A program made the position numbers and the translations under genes. This document shows positions 25,101 to 33,258 of a stretch of 64,000 nucleotides of DNA, one piece after another; the stretch's first letter is position 1, and the number at the start of each line of letters is the position of its first letter. Below the pieces are notes generated by a model that ran no database searches, had not been told where the DNA came from, and worked only from the letters and a program-made list of their open reading frames with translations. The DNA is from Pseudomonas arsenicoxydans (GTDB lineage: Bacteria; Pseudomonadota; Gammaproteobacteria; Pseudomonadales; Pseudomonadaceae). The DNA lies in contig NZ_RCZE01000007.1 of assembly GCF_006438915.1 (NCBI RefSeq), forward strand, positions 186,001 through 250,000, given 5' to 3'.

Positions 25101-25270
25101 ACGGCACCGGTGCCGAACTGCGCCAGCCACTGGGTATCGCGGTGGTCGGCGGCTTGCTGGTGAGCCAGGCGCTGACGCTGTTCACCACTCCGGTCATATA
25201 CTTGTGGCTTGAGCGGCTATTTCACAGGCCCAAACCAGCGCCGGTACCGGCCCTGGCGACCACAGACTGA
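22169..25270 (+). CDS. RND efflux pump inner-membrane transporter (HAE-1, MdtB/MdtC-like)
   Basis: This 1033-residue proton-driven transporter has the length and layout of AcrB-type pumps: an N-terminal helix (HPVATLLLTFALVLLGAIAF), a first periplasmic loop, six helices, a second loop and six more helices. The proton-relay aspartates are in VGFVVDDAIVVVENIHRH, and the lysine in the second helix bundle is in GIVKKNGILMIDFALDA. The family signature GFFPVQDTGFVLG is present. Its start overlaps the adaptor gene, and it is followed by a two-component system of the metal type. Sequence alone does not separate drug from metal substrates, but the HAE-1 features point to organic compounds. Confidence 0.94.
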   Translation: MKGHGSVSAWCIDHPVATLLLTFALVLLGAIAFPRLPIAPLPEAEFPTIQVAAQLPGASPETMASSVATPLEVQFSAIPGVTQMTSSSALGSTNLTLQFTLDKSIDTAAQEVQAAINTAAGKLPKDMPTLPTWRKVNPADSPVLILSVNSTQMPGTELSDLVETLLSRQISQIDGVGQINITGQQRPAIRVQASADKLAAIGLTLADIRLAIQNTSLNLAKGALYGESSISTLSTNDQLFHPEEYSQLIVSYKDGAPVHLRDVAKVVNGSEDAYVQAWAGDKPGVNLVISRQPGANIVETVDRIQAALPALEAMLPASVQVKVLVDRTQTIRASLHEVEITLLIAIMLVVAVMALFLRQWSATLIVSAVLGVSLIASFALMYVMGFSLNNLTLVAIVVAVGFVVDDAIVVVENIHRHLEAGDGMREAAIKGAGEIGFTVVSISFSLVAAFIPLLFMGGVVGRLFKEFALTATSTIMISVVVSLTLAPTLAALFMRAPVHHAHSKPTFGERLVTGYEKLLRSALAHQKLMIGVFGLSLCLAIVGYIFIPKGFFPVQDTGFVLGTTEAAADISYGDMVKKHLAMAEIVAADPAVAAFSHSVGVSGSNQTIANGRFWISLKKRGDRDVSASQFIDRIRPQLMKVPGIVLYLRAGQDINLSSGPSRAQYQYVLKSNDGATLSTWTQRLTEKLRGNPAFRDISNDLQLGGSITHINIDRSAAARFGLTASDVDEALYDAFGQRQVNEFQTQINQYNVILELDTQQRGKAESLNYFYLRSPLSGEMVPLSALAKFDAPTVGPLSIAHDGMFPAANLSFNLAPGVALGDAVIMLNQAKADIGMPAAMSGNFQGAAQAFQSSLASQPWLILAALVAVYIILGVLYESFVHPLTIISTLPSAGLGAVIMLWICGQDFSIMALIGLVLLIGIVKKNGILMIDFALDAQRNRGLPPEEAIFQACITRFRPIIMTTLAALLGALPLMLGYGTGAELRQPLGIAVVGGLLVSQALTLFTTPVIYLWLERLFHRPKPAPVPALATTD

Positions 25271-25279
25271 GGCGGGGTC

Positions 25280-25957
25280 ATGCGCGTTCTGATTATCGAA
25301 GACGAAGAAAAAACCGCGGACTATTTGCACCGCGGCCTGACGGAACAGGGTTACACCGTGGACGTGGCGCGCGACGGCGTTGAAGGGCTGCACCTGGCGC
25401 TGGAAAGTGACTATGCGGTGATCGTCCTCGACGTCATGCTGCCGGGCCTCGACGGCTTCGGCGTGCTGCGCGCGTTGCGTGCGCGCAAGCAAACCCCGGT
25501 GATCATGCTTACCGCCCGCGAGCGCGTAGAAGATCGCATCAAAGGACTGCGCGACGGCGCTGACGATTACCTCGGCAAACCGTTTTCCTTCCTCGAACTG
25601 GTGGCGCGCCTGCAAGCGCTGACCCGGCGCAGTGGCGGTCACGAACCGGTGCAAGTGAGCATCGCCGACCTGTGGATAGATTTGATCAGCCGTAAAGCGA
25701 CCCGCGCCGGCACACGGCTGGACCTGACCGCCAAAGAGTTTTCGCTGCTGAGTGTGCTGGCCCGTCGGCAAGGCGAAATTCTCTCGAAAACGGCGATTGC
25801 CGAGATGGTCTGGGACATCAATTTCGACAGCGACGCCAACGTCGTCGAGGTCGCGATCAAGCGTCTGCGGGCCAAGCTCGACGGGCCGTTCGACGAGAAA
25901 CTGCTGCACACGATTCGTGGCATGGGTTATGTGCTGGAGAGCCGTGGTGTCCAGTAA
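25280..25957 (+). CDS. Heavy-metal-type response regulator (CopR/CusR/IrlR family)
   Basis: This 225-residue OmpR-class regulator has a receiver domain with predicted phosphoacceptor Asp51 (VIVLDVMLPGLDGFGVLRALR) and a C-terminal winged helix (TAKEFSLLSVLARRQGEILSK, VWDINFDSDANVVEVAIKRL). The last segment is typical of CusR/CopR/IrlR. It follows the pump by nine bases and overlaps the kinase by 11, so all four genes form one operon. It probably controls that operon from the palindromes at 20904-20949. Confidence 0.93.
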   Translation: MRVLIIEDEEKTADYLHRGLTEQGYTVDVARDGVEGLHLALESDYAVIVLDVMLPGLDGFGVLRALRARKQTPVIMLTARERVEDRIKGLRDGADDYLGKPFSFLELVARLQALTRRSGGHEPVQVSIADLWIDLISRKATRAGTRLDLTAKEFSLLSVLARRQGEILSKTAIAEMVWDINFDSDANVVEVAIKRLRAKLDGPFDEKLLHTIRGMGYVLESRGVQ

Positions 25958-27311
25958 CTCCATCGCACTGCGCCTGAGCGGGATGTTCACGCTGGTGGCG
26001 CTGTTAGTGTTTTTGTTGATCGGCTGGGCGTTGTATCAGCAGGTCGACAAGGGCTTGGGTCTGCTGCCCGAAGCCGAGCTGGATGCGCGCTACAGTGTGC
26101 TCGAATCGACGGTCGGCCGTTACGGCACGCCCGAGCATTGGGTGAAGATCAACAACAAGCTCAAGCTGCTTGGCGAGGAAGACAAGCGCATCAGTTTCTG
26201 GATTATCAGCGGCGATCCGCAGTACGAATATGGCAACCCGACGCCGCAGATTCGCGCCTTCGCCGAAGGGCCACTGGGCATGCGTGACTTGCAGTTGCCG
26301 GATCATCCCTATCCGCTGAAAGTGCTGGTGAGCCAGTTCCCGGCCAAGGATCAACGCCCGCCACTGCGCTTCATGATTGGCATCGACACCGAGACGTTTT
26401 TCGAGACTCAGCATCACCTGCTGATCGCGCTGATCAGCCTGGCGATTATTGGTGTGTTGTTGGCGTCTGCGTTGGGGTATTGGGTGGCGCGCATTGGCCT
26501 CAAGCCGTTGATCAAGTTGTCCCAGGAAGCCCAGCGCCTGGCCCCGCCACTGCGTTCCGGGCGCTTGCGGTTATCGTCGCTGCCGCCGGAATTGAACCAG
26601 TTCGTCAATTCGTTCAACTCTACGCTGGAGCGGGTCGAGCAGGCGTATTCACGACTGGAATCGTTCAACGCCGACGTCGCCCATGAATTGCGCTCGCCGC
26701 TGACCAACCTGATCGGCCAGACCCAGGTCGCGCTGACACGCGGGCGCTCCGCCGAACACTATTTCGAAGTGCTGCAATCAAACCTCGAAGAACTGGAACG
26801 GCTGCGCTCGATCATCAACGACATGCTGTTCCTCGCCAGCGCGGATCAGGGCAGCAAGGCCACCAAACTGACGTCCACTTCGCTCGCGGATGAAGTGGCG
26901 ACGACGCTGGAGTATCTGGATTTCATTCTTGAGGATGCGCAGGTTCAGGTGCAGGTCAGCGGTGATGCGCAGGTGCGGATCGAGATCGCGCATCTGCGCC
27001 GGGCGTTGATCAACTTGCTGAGCAACGCGGTGCAGCACACTGAACCCGGGCAAGTGATTCAGGTGCGGATCGAGGTCACGGAGCATCAGGTAAGTATTGG
27101 TGTGGCCAACCCTGGATCGCCGATTGCCAGCGAGCATTTGCCGCGGTTGTTCGAGCGGTTTTATCGGGTGGATGCGTCGCGCAGCAACAGTGGCAACAAT
27201 CACGGATTGGGGTTGGCGATCGTCAAGGCGATTGCGCTGATGCATGGCGGCGACGTGTTTGTACGCAGCGACCACGGCATAAATACCTTCGGCATCCACC
27301 TCCCCGTCTGA
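25947..27311 (+). CDS. Heavy-metal-type sensor histidine kinase (CusS-like)
   Basis: This kinase of about 454 residues starts at a GTG (VSSNSIALRLSGMF) that overlaps the regulator by 11 bases; GGAGA lies six bases upstream. It has a membrane helix (FTLVALLVFLLIGWALY), a periplasmic domain of about 140 residues, a second helix, HAMP, the HisKA box ADVAHELRSPLTNLIGQT with predicted His246, and a HATPase domain (NLLSNAVQHT, HGLGLAIVKAIALMHGG). I see no His/Met-rich metal site in the periplasmic domain like that of CusS, so the signal is open. Confidence 0.9.
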   Translation: MSSNSIALRLSGMFTLVALLVFLLIGWALYQQVDKGLGLLPEAELDARYSVLESTVGRYGTPEHWVKINNKLKLLGEEDKRISFWIISGDPQYEYGNPTPQIRAFAEGPLGMRDLQLPDHPYPLKVLVSQFPAKDQRPPLRFMIGIDTETFFETQHHLLIALISLAIIGVLLASALGYWVARIGLKPLIKLSQEAQRLAPPLRSGRLRLSSLPPELNQFVNSFNSTLERVEQAYSRLESFNADVAHELRSPLTNLIGQTQVALTRGRSAEHYFEVLQSNLEELERLRSIINDMLFLASADQGSKATKLTSTSLADEVATTLEYLDFILEDAQVQVQVSGDAQVRIEIAHLRRALINLLSNAVQHTEPGQVIQVRIEVTEHQVSIGVANPGSPIASEHLPRLFERFYRVDASRSNSGNNHGLGLAIVKAIALMHGGDVFVRSDHGINTFGIHLPV

Positions 27312-27325
27312 CCCCACCCAATTCC

Positions 27326-27455
27326 CTGTGGCGAGGGGGCTTGCCCCCGTTCCAGTGCGCAGCACTGGCGCTTTTTCACAAACGCTACAAGAAGGGGCCG
27401 CTTCGCAGCCCAACGGGGGCAAGCCCCCTCGCCACAGCAAGCCCCCTCGCCACAA
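27326..27455. repeat. Inverted repeat family B copy 2, right half duplicated
   Basis: CTGTGGCGAGGGGGCTTGCC at 27326 is matched by its complement at 27412-27437. The right half is then repeated (27438-27455). It is the same arrangement as at 17452-17612. Confidence 0.85.
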
Positions 27456-27591
27456 AAGCCTACCATTGCCTATGAACCACTGTTGCTTCTGGCGCAACAG
27501 TCCTTTCTTCGATTGGCTCTGTTTCCGACAGGCCAAGATCCTTATCTTTGCCCGCACCAAACAGCACTTGCCAAGCAAGAAGGTTTAAAAG

Positions 27592-27816
27592 ATGTCCAAC
27601 ATTACGGGTATTGCCAGCGCTTTCGTTTTGTCCTCATTGTTCCTGTCGCCGTTCGCAATCGCGGAAGAATCGCAGACGTTCGTCGCGCAAAATGCCGCAC
27701 GCGCCGCCGCCTACGATCAATACCAGAGCGAAATGACGGCCAAGGCTCAAGATGCCGCGCAAACCCCGCAAGCGTCCACTTCTGCCACCCAGCCGCGGGT
27801 TGAGAAAGACAGCTGA
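27592..27816 (+). CDS. Small secreted protein of unknown function
   Basis: This 74-residue protein has a clear signal peptide (MSNITGIASAFVLSSLFLSP, then FAIA with cleavage near residue 24). The mature part of about 50 residues is Ala/Gln-rich, probably helical or disordered (ARAAAYDQYQSEMTAKAQDA), and lacks cysteine. I do not recognise it. It has its own terminator about 65 bases downstream and lies between the kinase and the diguanylate cyclase. Confidence 0.65.
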   Translation: MSNITGIASAFVLSSLFLSPFAIAEESQTFVAQNAARAAAYDQYQSEMTAKAQDAAQTPQASTSATQPRVEKDS

Positions 27817-27878
27817 TTCATCGAACTACCGTTTCCCTCGACACCTTTCATCGGCTCTTCCCTTTGAAAAGTTGTCTT

Positions 27879-27908
27879 CAAAGCCGCTGCTATCAGCGGC
27901 TTTTTTTC
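27879..27908 (+). terminator. Rho-independent terminator
   Basis: AAAGCCGCTG and CAGCGGCTTTTTTT form a tight stem with a short TATC-type loop, placed to stop the small secreted-protein transcript. Confidence 0.88.
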
Positions 27909-27963
27909 ATTGGGGGCTAGCGCAAGTGCGTTCCCGCTCAATGTCTTCTAAGCTTGAACAAGT

Positions 27964-27993
27964 AAAGGCCAGCGTGTTTTGCTGGCCTTTTTT
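27964..27993 (+). terminator. Second Rho-independent terminator
   Basis: AAAGGCCAGC and GCTGGCCTTTTTT flank a loop of about seven bases. It is only 27 bases before the diguanylate cyclase ATG at 28020 and 56 bases after the previous terminator. Confidence 0.85.
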
Positions 27994-28019
27994 ATGCTCT
28001 TCAAGCAGACAGCCGCCCC

Positions 28020-29522
28020 ATGCCAGTGAGCCACCCACAACACCTTTCAGGCAAGACAGGTCGACCTGAGATCATGGTGATGCTTGGCAGCTTGCTGACG
28101 GTGATCGCGATTCTCAGCATCGTCGCGTTTCTGCTGATCCGCGAACACGCCAATGCCCAGCAGGCCGCCACCCGCAGCGCGACCACCATTGCGCAGTTGA
28201 TCGACGCGGACGTGCTGCGCACCGTAGAGCTCTACGATTTGACCCTGCAAGGCCTGATTGCGGCCTCGCAGCGCGAAGACCTGAAACAGGTTTCACCGCA
28301 GATCCGTCATTTGGTGCTGTTCGACCGCTCCACCACGGCGCGCTTCAAGGGCGACATTCTGTTATTGGACAAGCACGGGGACGTGCTCGCCGACTCATCG
28401 CTGGTTGAGCCCAAGCCCGGCAACTTCGCCGACCGCGACTATTTCCTCGCCCATGCGTTTAACAGCGACACCGGCATGTTCATCAGCCGGCCGTTCAAGC
28501 CTCGCTGCGACTGTGACGACAGCGAAGAGTGGCGGATCAGTTTCAGCCGACGCATCTCCTCGTCCTCCGGCGAGTTTCTCGGCGTCGCCGTGGCGTCGAT
28601 GCGCCTCGCGTACTTCGAACAGTTGTTCAACAGCCTGGACATCGGCAACGGCAGCACCCTGAGCATCATCAATGACGACGGTATTCTGCTCGCGCAAAAA
28701 CCTCATTTGATCAACGACCCCGTCGGCAAGAATTTCGCTGGCCGGCCCAATGTCATACGCATCCTGCGTGAGGGCGCGGGCAGTTTCGACAGCGTGTCCA
28801 GCGTCGATCATCAACAACGCCTGTACACCTTTTCCAGGGTCGGCAACCTGCCGTTGACGGTCATCGTCGCGCTCTCCGGCAACGAAGTGTTCGCCACCTG
28901 GAAACGCACCGCGATTGTCATCAGCGGTGCCACCGGCGTGCTGTGCATCGGCCTGCTCTGGCTGACCTGGCTGCTGTGCCGCGAGCTTCGGCTGCGCCAT
29001 CACGCCGAACAGGAACTGGCGCTGTTGGCCGCCACCGATGCCCTGACCGGTGTCGCCAACCGCCGGACCCTGGATCAAACCCTGCGCCATGAGTGGTTTC
29101 GCGCCCAACGTTCCGGCAAACCGCTGTCGGTGCTGATGGTCGACGCCGACCACTTCAAGGCGTTCAACGATCGCCACGGTCATCAGGGTGGCGACGATGC
29201 GTTACGGGCGGTGGCCAAGGTGATCTGCGCCAATGTACGGCGTCCCGGGGACTTGGTGGCGCGGTACGGAGGTGAGGAGTTTTCGGTGATTCTGGCGGAA
29301 ACCGACAACGCGGGGGCCCGGCAGATTGCTGAAAAAATCCGCGTGGCGGTGGAGCAGATGCCGTTGGTGGCGGATGCTGAGTTGCCGATTACTGTCAGTA
29401 TCGGTATTAGTACCTGGACAACGGAAAAGGAAATCAGTCTGGAACAGTTGCTTTTTATGGCGGACAAAGCGCTGTATCAGGCGAAGGAAGGTGGGCGAAA
29501 TCGCGTGGTGGCTGCCCAGTGA
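28020..29522 (+). CDS. Membrane diguanylate cyclase with periplasmic Cache/PAS-like sensor
   Basis: This 500-residue protein makes cyclic di-GMP. A first membrane helix (VMLGSLLTVIAILSIVAFLL), an extracytoplasmic sensor of about 260 residues resembling dCache (KPGNFADRDYFLAH, GEFLGVAVASMRLAYFEQLF), and a second helix (VISGATGVLCIGLLWLTWLL) precede the GGDEF domain. The active site reads GGEEF at residues 417-421, so it should be catalytic. The inhibitory I-site RPGD at 408-411 is intact, predicting product feedback. ATG 28020 has a poor Shine-Dalgarno; M19 at 28074 is an alternative start. Confidence 0.92.
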   Translation: MPVSHPQHLSGKTGRPEIMVMLGSLLTVIAILSIVAFLLIREHANAQQAATRSATTIAQLIDADVLRTVELYDLTLQGLIAASQREDLKQVSPQIRHLVLFDRSTTARFKGDILLLDKHGDVLADSSLVEPKPGNFADRDYFLAHAFNSDTGMFISRPFKPRCDCDDSEEWRISFSRRISSSSGEFLGVAVASMRLAYFEQLFNSLDIGNGSTLSIINDDGILLAQKPHLINDPVGKNFAGRPNVIRILREGAGSFDSVSSVDHQQRLYTFSRVGNLPLTVIVALSGNEVFATWKRTAIVISGATGVLCIGLLWLTWLLCRELRLRHHAEQELALLAATDALTGVANRRTLDQTLRHEWFRAQRSGKPLSVLMVDADHFKAFNDRHGHQGGDDALRAVAKVICANVRRPGDLVARYGGEEFSVILAETDNAGARQIAEKIRVAVEQMPLVADAELPITVSIGISTWTTEKEISLEQLLFMADKALYQAKEGGRNRVVAAQ

Positions 29523-29542
29523 GTATGCGCTGTGGCAGCCGG

Positions 29543-29614
29543 CCTCTTCGCGAGCAAGCCCGCTCCCACATTTGATCGCATTCCAATGTGGGAGCGGGCT
29601 TGCTCGCGAAGAGG
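29543..29614. repeat. REPIN-like inverted repeat, family A copy 4 (compact)
   Basis: Arms 29543-29572 and 29584-29614 (CCTCTTCGCGAGCAAGCCCG... and complement) are separated by only about 12 bases, giving one long hairpin between the cyclase and lpxC genes. Confidence 0.9.
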
Positions 29615-29644
29615 CCCGCCCAGGCAATGCAGTAAAACGGAGAT

Positions 29645-29673
29645 AAAAAAAGGCCACCCGAAGGCAGCCTTTA
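29645..29673 (-). terminator. lpxC terminator with UUCG tetraloop
   Basis: On the minus strand AAAGGCTGCC-TTCG-GGTGGCCTTTTTTT forms a stem (two G-T wobbles) capped by a stable UUCG loop, about 20 bases past the lpxC stop. Confidence 0.85.
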
Positions 29674-29694
29674 AAAACTAGAGAGGTTTTTTGC

Positions 29695-30606
29695 TTACAC
29701 GGCCGCGACGGGACGCATGTAAGAGATCGGTGCAGTGCTGGCGTCTTCGAAAGTCACGACTTCCCAAGCATCTGTCTGCTCAATCAACTTGCGCAGCAGC
29801 TGGTTGTTCAATGCATGTCCGGACTTGAAGCCCTTGAACTCACCAATCAGGCTATTGCCCAGCAGGTAGAGGTCACCAATTGCATCGAGGATCTTGTGCT
29901 TCACGAATTCGTCTTCATAGCGAAGGCCGTCTTCGTTCAGTACACCATCCGCGTCGACCACAATAGCGTTTTCAACGCTGCCGCCGAGTGCGAGGTTGTG
30001 CTTGCGCAGGTACTCGATGTCACTCATGAAACCAAAGGTACGGGCGCGGCTGACTTCTTTTACGAACGAAGTACTGGAAAAATCCACGCTTGCACTTTGT
30101 GTGCGGTTACGGAAAACCGGGTGATCGAAATCGATCTCGAAACTCACCTTGAAGCCTTCGAAAGGGACAAAAGTGGCGCGCTTGTCGCCGTCTTCCACTG
30201 TCACTTCCCGCAGGATCCGGATGAACTTCTTCGGTGCGTCCTGTTCTTCCAGGCCGGCCGACTGAATCAGGAATACGAAAGGTCCAGCGCTACCATCCAT
30301 GATCGGTACTTCGGACGCGGAGAGCTCGACGTAGGCGTTATCGATGCCCAGGCCAGCCATGGCCGAGAGCAAGTGCTCCACCGTGTCCACTTTGACGTCA
30401 CCGTTAACCAGAGTGGTCGACATAGTGGTTTCGCCAACGTTTTCTGCGCGAGCAGGAATCTGCACCACAGGATCGAGGTCAGCACGACAAAACACGATGC
30501 CGGTGTCGATAGGCGCGGGCTTGAGGGTCAGATATACCTTCTCCCCGGAGTGCAGGCCTACACCTGTGGCACGGATAATATTTTTCAGTGTGCGTTGTTT
30601 AATCAT
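29695..30606 (-). CDS. lpxC: UDP-3-O-acyl-N-acetylglucosamine deacetylase
   Basis: This 303-residue enzyme catalyses the committed step of lipid A synthesis in the cytosol. It begins MIKQRTLKNIIRATGVGLHS and shows the zinc-ligand histidine in VEHLLSAMAGLGIDN and the second zinc region KHKILDAIGDLYLLG. GHALNN with the catalytic histidine is close to the C-terminus. Length fits the 303-305 residues usual in Pseudomonas. It ends the dcw cluster, 112 bases after ftsZ; that gap may hold its own promoter. Confidence 0.97.
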   Translation of the reverse strand: MIKQRTLKNIIRATGVGLHSGEKVYLTLKPAPIDTGIVFCRADLDPVVQIPARAENVGETTMSTTLVNGDVKVDTVEHLLSAMAGLGIDNAYVELSASEVPIMDGSAGPFVFLIQSAGLEEQDAPKKFIRILREVTVEDGDKRATFVPFEGFKVSFEIDFDHPVFRNRTQSASVDFSSTSFVKEVSRARTFGFMSDIEYLRKHNLALGGSVENAIVVDADGVLNEDGLRYEDEFVKHKILDAIGDLYLLGNSLIGEFKGFKSGHALNNQLLRKLIEQTDAWEVVTFEDASTAPISYMRPVAAV

Positions 30607-30718
30607 GGCTTGGGCCGCTTCAGCGCAAATTGCGAACTGGTATCAACAAAGGCTGGCGATGATAGCAGACCAGACCTTTGCTGAACACCAATCAACTTCA
30701 TAGCCCTGATACATTCCA

Positions 30719-31912
30719 TCAATCAGCCTGACGACGCAGGAAAGCCGGGATGTCCAGGTAGTCCAGATCATCTTGCGGATTCATCTTCGCGGCAGTCGCA
30801 GCACCGGCCTGAGCCTGGTTGCGCATGACGGTCGGACGGTCCAGGTCACGGTAGTTCACCGCTGGCTGTTCCTGACGAGCGGGCGCCGATTGTTGTGGCT
30901 GGGAGGCCATAGAGGTGTGAACGGTGTTGTCGATGACCTTCACAGGCTTCTCGATTTTCGCGCCCAGACCGGTAGCAACCACCGTCACGTGCAACTCGTC
31001 GCGCATGTCCGGATCGATAACGGTACCGACCTTGACCATGGCGTGCTCGGAAGCGAAGGCTTCGATGATGCTACCCACGTCGGAGTACTCACCCAGGGAC
31101 AGGTCAGGACCGGCGGTGATGTTCACCAGGATGCCGCGTGCACCTTGCAGGTTCACGTCTTCGAGCAACGGGTTGCGAATGGCCGCTTCGGTGGCCTCGC
31201 GTGCACGGTTCGGACCGCTGGCGCAGCCAGTGCCCATCATCGCCATGCCCATTTCGCTCATCACGGTACGGACGTCGGCAAAGTCGACGTTGATCATGCC
31301 CGGACGCTTGATGATGTCGGAGATACCGCGAACGGCACCGGCCAATACATCGTCGGCCTTGGCAAATGCGGACAGCAGGCTTGCGTCCTTGCCAAGAATG
31401 GTCAGCAGTTTCTCGTTGGGAATGGTGATCAACGAGTCGACGCTTTCAGACAGCAGACGGATGCCTTCGTCGGCGATCTGCATGCGCTTGCGACCTTCGA
31501 ACGGGAACGGACGAGTCACCACCGCAACGGTGAGGATCCCCATTTCCTTGGCCACTTCGGCAATGATTGGCGCCGCACCGGTACCGGTACCGCCGCCCAT
31601 GCCAGTGGTGATGAACACCATGTTGGTGCCCTGCAGGACTTCGGCAATGCGCTCACGGTCTTCGAGAGCGGCCTGACGACCTACTTCAGGGTTGGCGCCG
31701 GCGCCCAGACCTTTGGTCACGCCGGTGCCCAGTTGCAGGATGGTCCGCGCGCCGATGGATTTCAGCGCCTGGGCATCAGTGTTGGCGCAGATGAATTCAA
31801 CGCCTTCAATGTTGCTCTTGACCATATGGTTGACAGCGTTGCCGCCGCCTCCGCCAACACCGATAACTTTAATAACCGGGCTTGCGGGGATGTTGTCTAC
31901 GAGTTCGAACAT
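30719..31912 (-). CDS. ftsZ: Cell division GTPase FtsZ
   Basis: This 397-residue tubulin homologue forms the division ring. The GTP-binding GMGGGTGTGAAP signature is present, and VIGVGGGGGNAVNHM marks the first loop. The synergy-loop aspartates are in NVDFADVRTVM. The C-terminal peptide that binds FtsA and ZipA is DDLDYLDIPAFLRRQAD. It lies 71 bases after ftsA in the standard order. Confidence 0.98.
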   Translation of the reverse strand: MFELVDNIPASPVIKVIGVGGGGGNAVNHMVKSNIEGVEFICANTDAQALKSIGARTILQLGTGVTKGLGAGANPEVGRQAALEDRERIAEVLQGTNMVFITTGMGGGTGTGAAPIIAEVAKEMGILTVAVVTRPFPFEGRKRMQIADEGIRLLSESVDSLITIPNEKLLTILGKDASLLSAFAKADDVLAGAVRGISDIIKRPGMINVDFADVRTVMSEMGMAMMGTGCASGPNRAREATEAAIRNPLLEDVNLQGARGILVNITAGPDLSLGEYSDVGSIIEAFASEHAMVKVGTVIDPDMRDELHVTVVATGLGAKIEKPVKVIDNTVHTSMASQPQQSAPARQEQPAVNYRDLDRPTVMRNQAQAGAATAAKMNPQDDLDYLDIPAFLRRQAD

Positions 31913-31983
31913 TTTCCCTCTCCTTTACGTTCTCTAGTTTTTTCGCCTACTGCCTGTCTCTACAACGGTGCTGCGGTAAATCT

Positions 31984-33243
31984 TTAGAAGTTGCCTTGTA
32001 CCCAGCTCTTGATGCGATCGAGCAAGGCGGCTTTCGGTTCTTCATTGCTGTAGCTGTCGCGACTGCTGATGCCCGAGAACGAAATCCCGTCGGACTGCTT
32101 CTGCAGGCCGTACATCAACAGGCCAACGCCCGTGGAATAAATCGGGTTGCGGACCACGTCGTCCAGGCCCTTGACGCCATGCGGCACGCCCAGGCGGACC
32201 GGCATGTGGAAGATTTCTTCAGCCAGTTCAGTGGCGCCTTCCATCTTCGACGTACCGCCGGTCAGCACGATGCCGGCCGGGATCAGGTCTTCGTAGCCGC
32301 TGCGACGCAGTTCGGCCTGGATCAGCGTGAACAGTTCGTCGTAACGCGGCTCGACCACTTCGGCCAGGGCCTGACGGGACAGCTCGCGCGGTGGACGATC
32401 GCCAACACTTGGCACCTTGATGGTTTCACCGGCACCGGCCAGTTTGGCCAGGGCGCAGGCGTAGCGAATCTTGATTTCTTCGGCGTACTGGGTCGGGGTG
32501 CGCAACGCCATGGCGATGTCGTTGGTCACCTGATCACCCGCAATCGGGATCACCGCGGTGTGACGGATCGCGCCTTCGGTGAAGATGGCGATGTCGGTGG
32601 TACCGCCGCCGATGTCCACCAGGCACACGCCCAGCTCTTTCTCGTCGTCGGTCAGCACCGAGTAGGCCGAAGCCAGTTGCTCGAGAATGATGTCGTCGAT
32701 TTCCAGGCCACAGCGACGCACACATTTTTCAATGTTCTGTGCGGCGTTGACGGCGCAGGTGACCACGTGAACCTTGGCTTCCAGGCGTACGCCGGACATG
32801 CCCAGTGGCTCACGAACGCCTTCCTGGTTATCGATCACGTAATCCTGCGGCAGGGTGTGCAGCACGCGCTGGTCAGCCGGGATCGCCACAGCCTGGGCTG
32901 CGTCGAGGACGCGCTCAAGGTCGGCCGCGCTGACTTCGCGATCACGAATCGCCACGATGCCGTGGGAGTTCAGGCTGCGGATGTGATTGCCGGCCACGCC
33001 GACAAACGCCGAGTGAATGCGGCAACCGGCCATCAGCTGCGCTTCTTCGATAGCGCGCTGGATCGACTGGACGGTGGACTCGATGTTCACAACCACGCCT
33101 TTCTTCAGGCCACGGGACGGATGGGTACCGATCCCGACGATTTCCAGCGTGCCGTCGTCCGCAACCTCGCCGACCAGCGCCACCACCTTGGAGGTGCCGA
33201 TATCGAGACCGACGATCATTTTGCCGCTTTGCACGTTTGCCAT
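31984..33243 (-). CDS. ftsA: Cell division protein FtsA
   Basis: This 419-residue actin-like protein anchors FtsZ to the inner membrane. It has ATP-binding phosphate loops (VGLDIGTSKVVALVGEV and CLVDIGGGTTDIAIFTEGAI), the adenosine region VLTGGTSKMEGA, and a C-terminal amphipathic helix (ALLDRIKSWVQGNF) that is the membrane anchor. It lies between ftsQ and ftsZ. Confidence 0.98.
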   Translation of the reverse strand: MANVQSGKMIVGLDIGTSKVVALVGEVADDGTLEIVGIGTHPSRGLKKGVVVNIESTVQSIQRAIEEAQLMAGCRIHSAFVGVAGNHIRSLNSHGIVAIRDREVSAADLERVLDAAQAVAIPADQRVLHTLPQDYVIDNQEGVREPLGMSGVRLEAKVHVVTCAVNAAQNIEKCVRRCGLEIDDIILEQLASAYSVLTDDEKELGVCLVDIGGGTTDIAIFTEGAIRHTAVIPIAGDQVTNDIAMALRTPTQYAEEIKIRYACALAKLAGAGETIKVPSVGDRPPRELSRQALAEVVEPRYDELFTLIQAELRRSGYEDLIPAGIVLTGGTSKMEGATELAEEIFHMPVRLGVPHGVKGLDDVVRNPIYSTGVGLLMYGLQKQSDGISFSGISSRDSYSNEEPKAALLDRIKSWVQGNF

Positions 33244-33258
33244 GGGTCCTGCCTCTTC

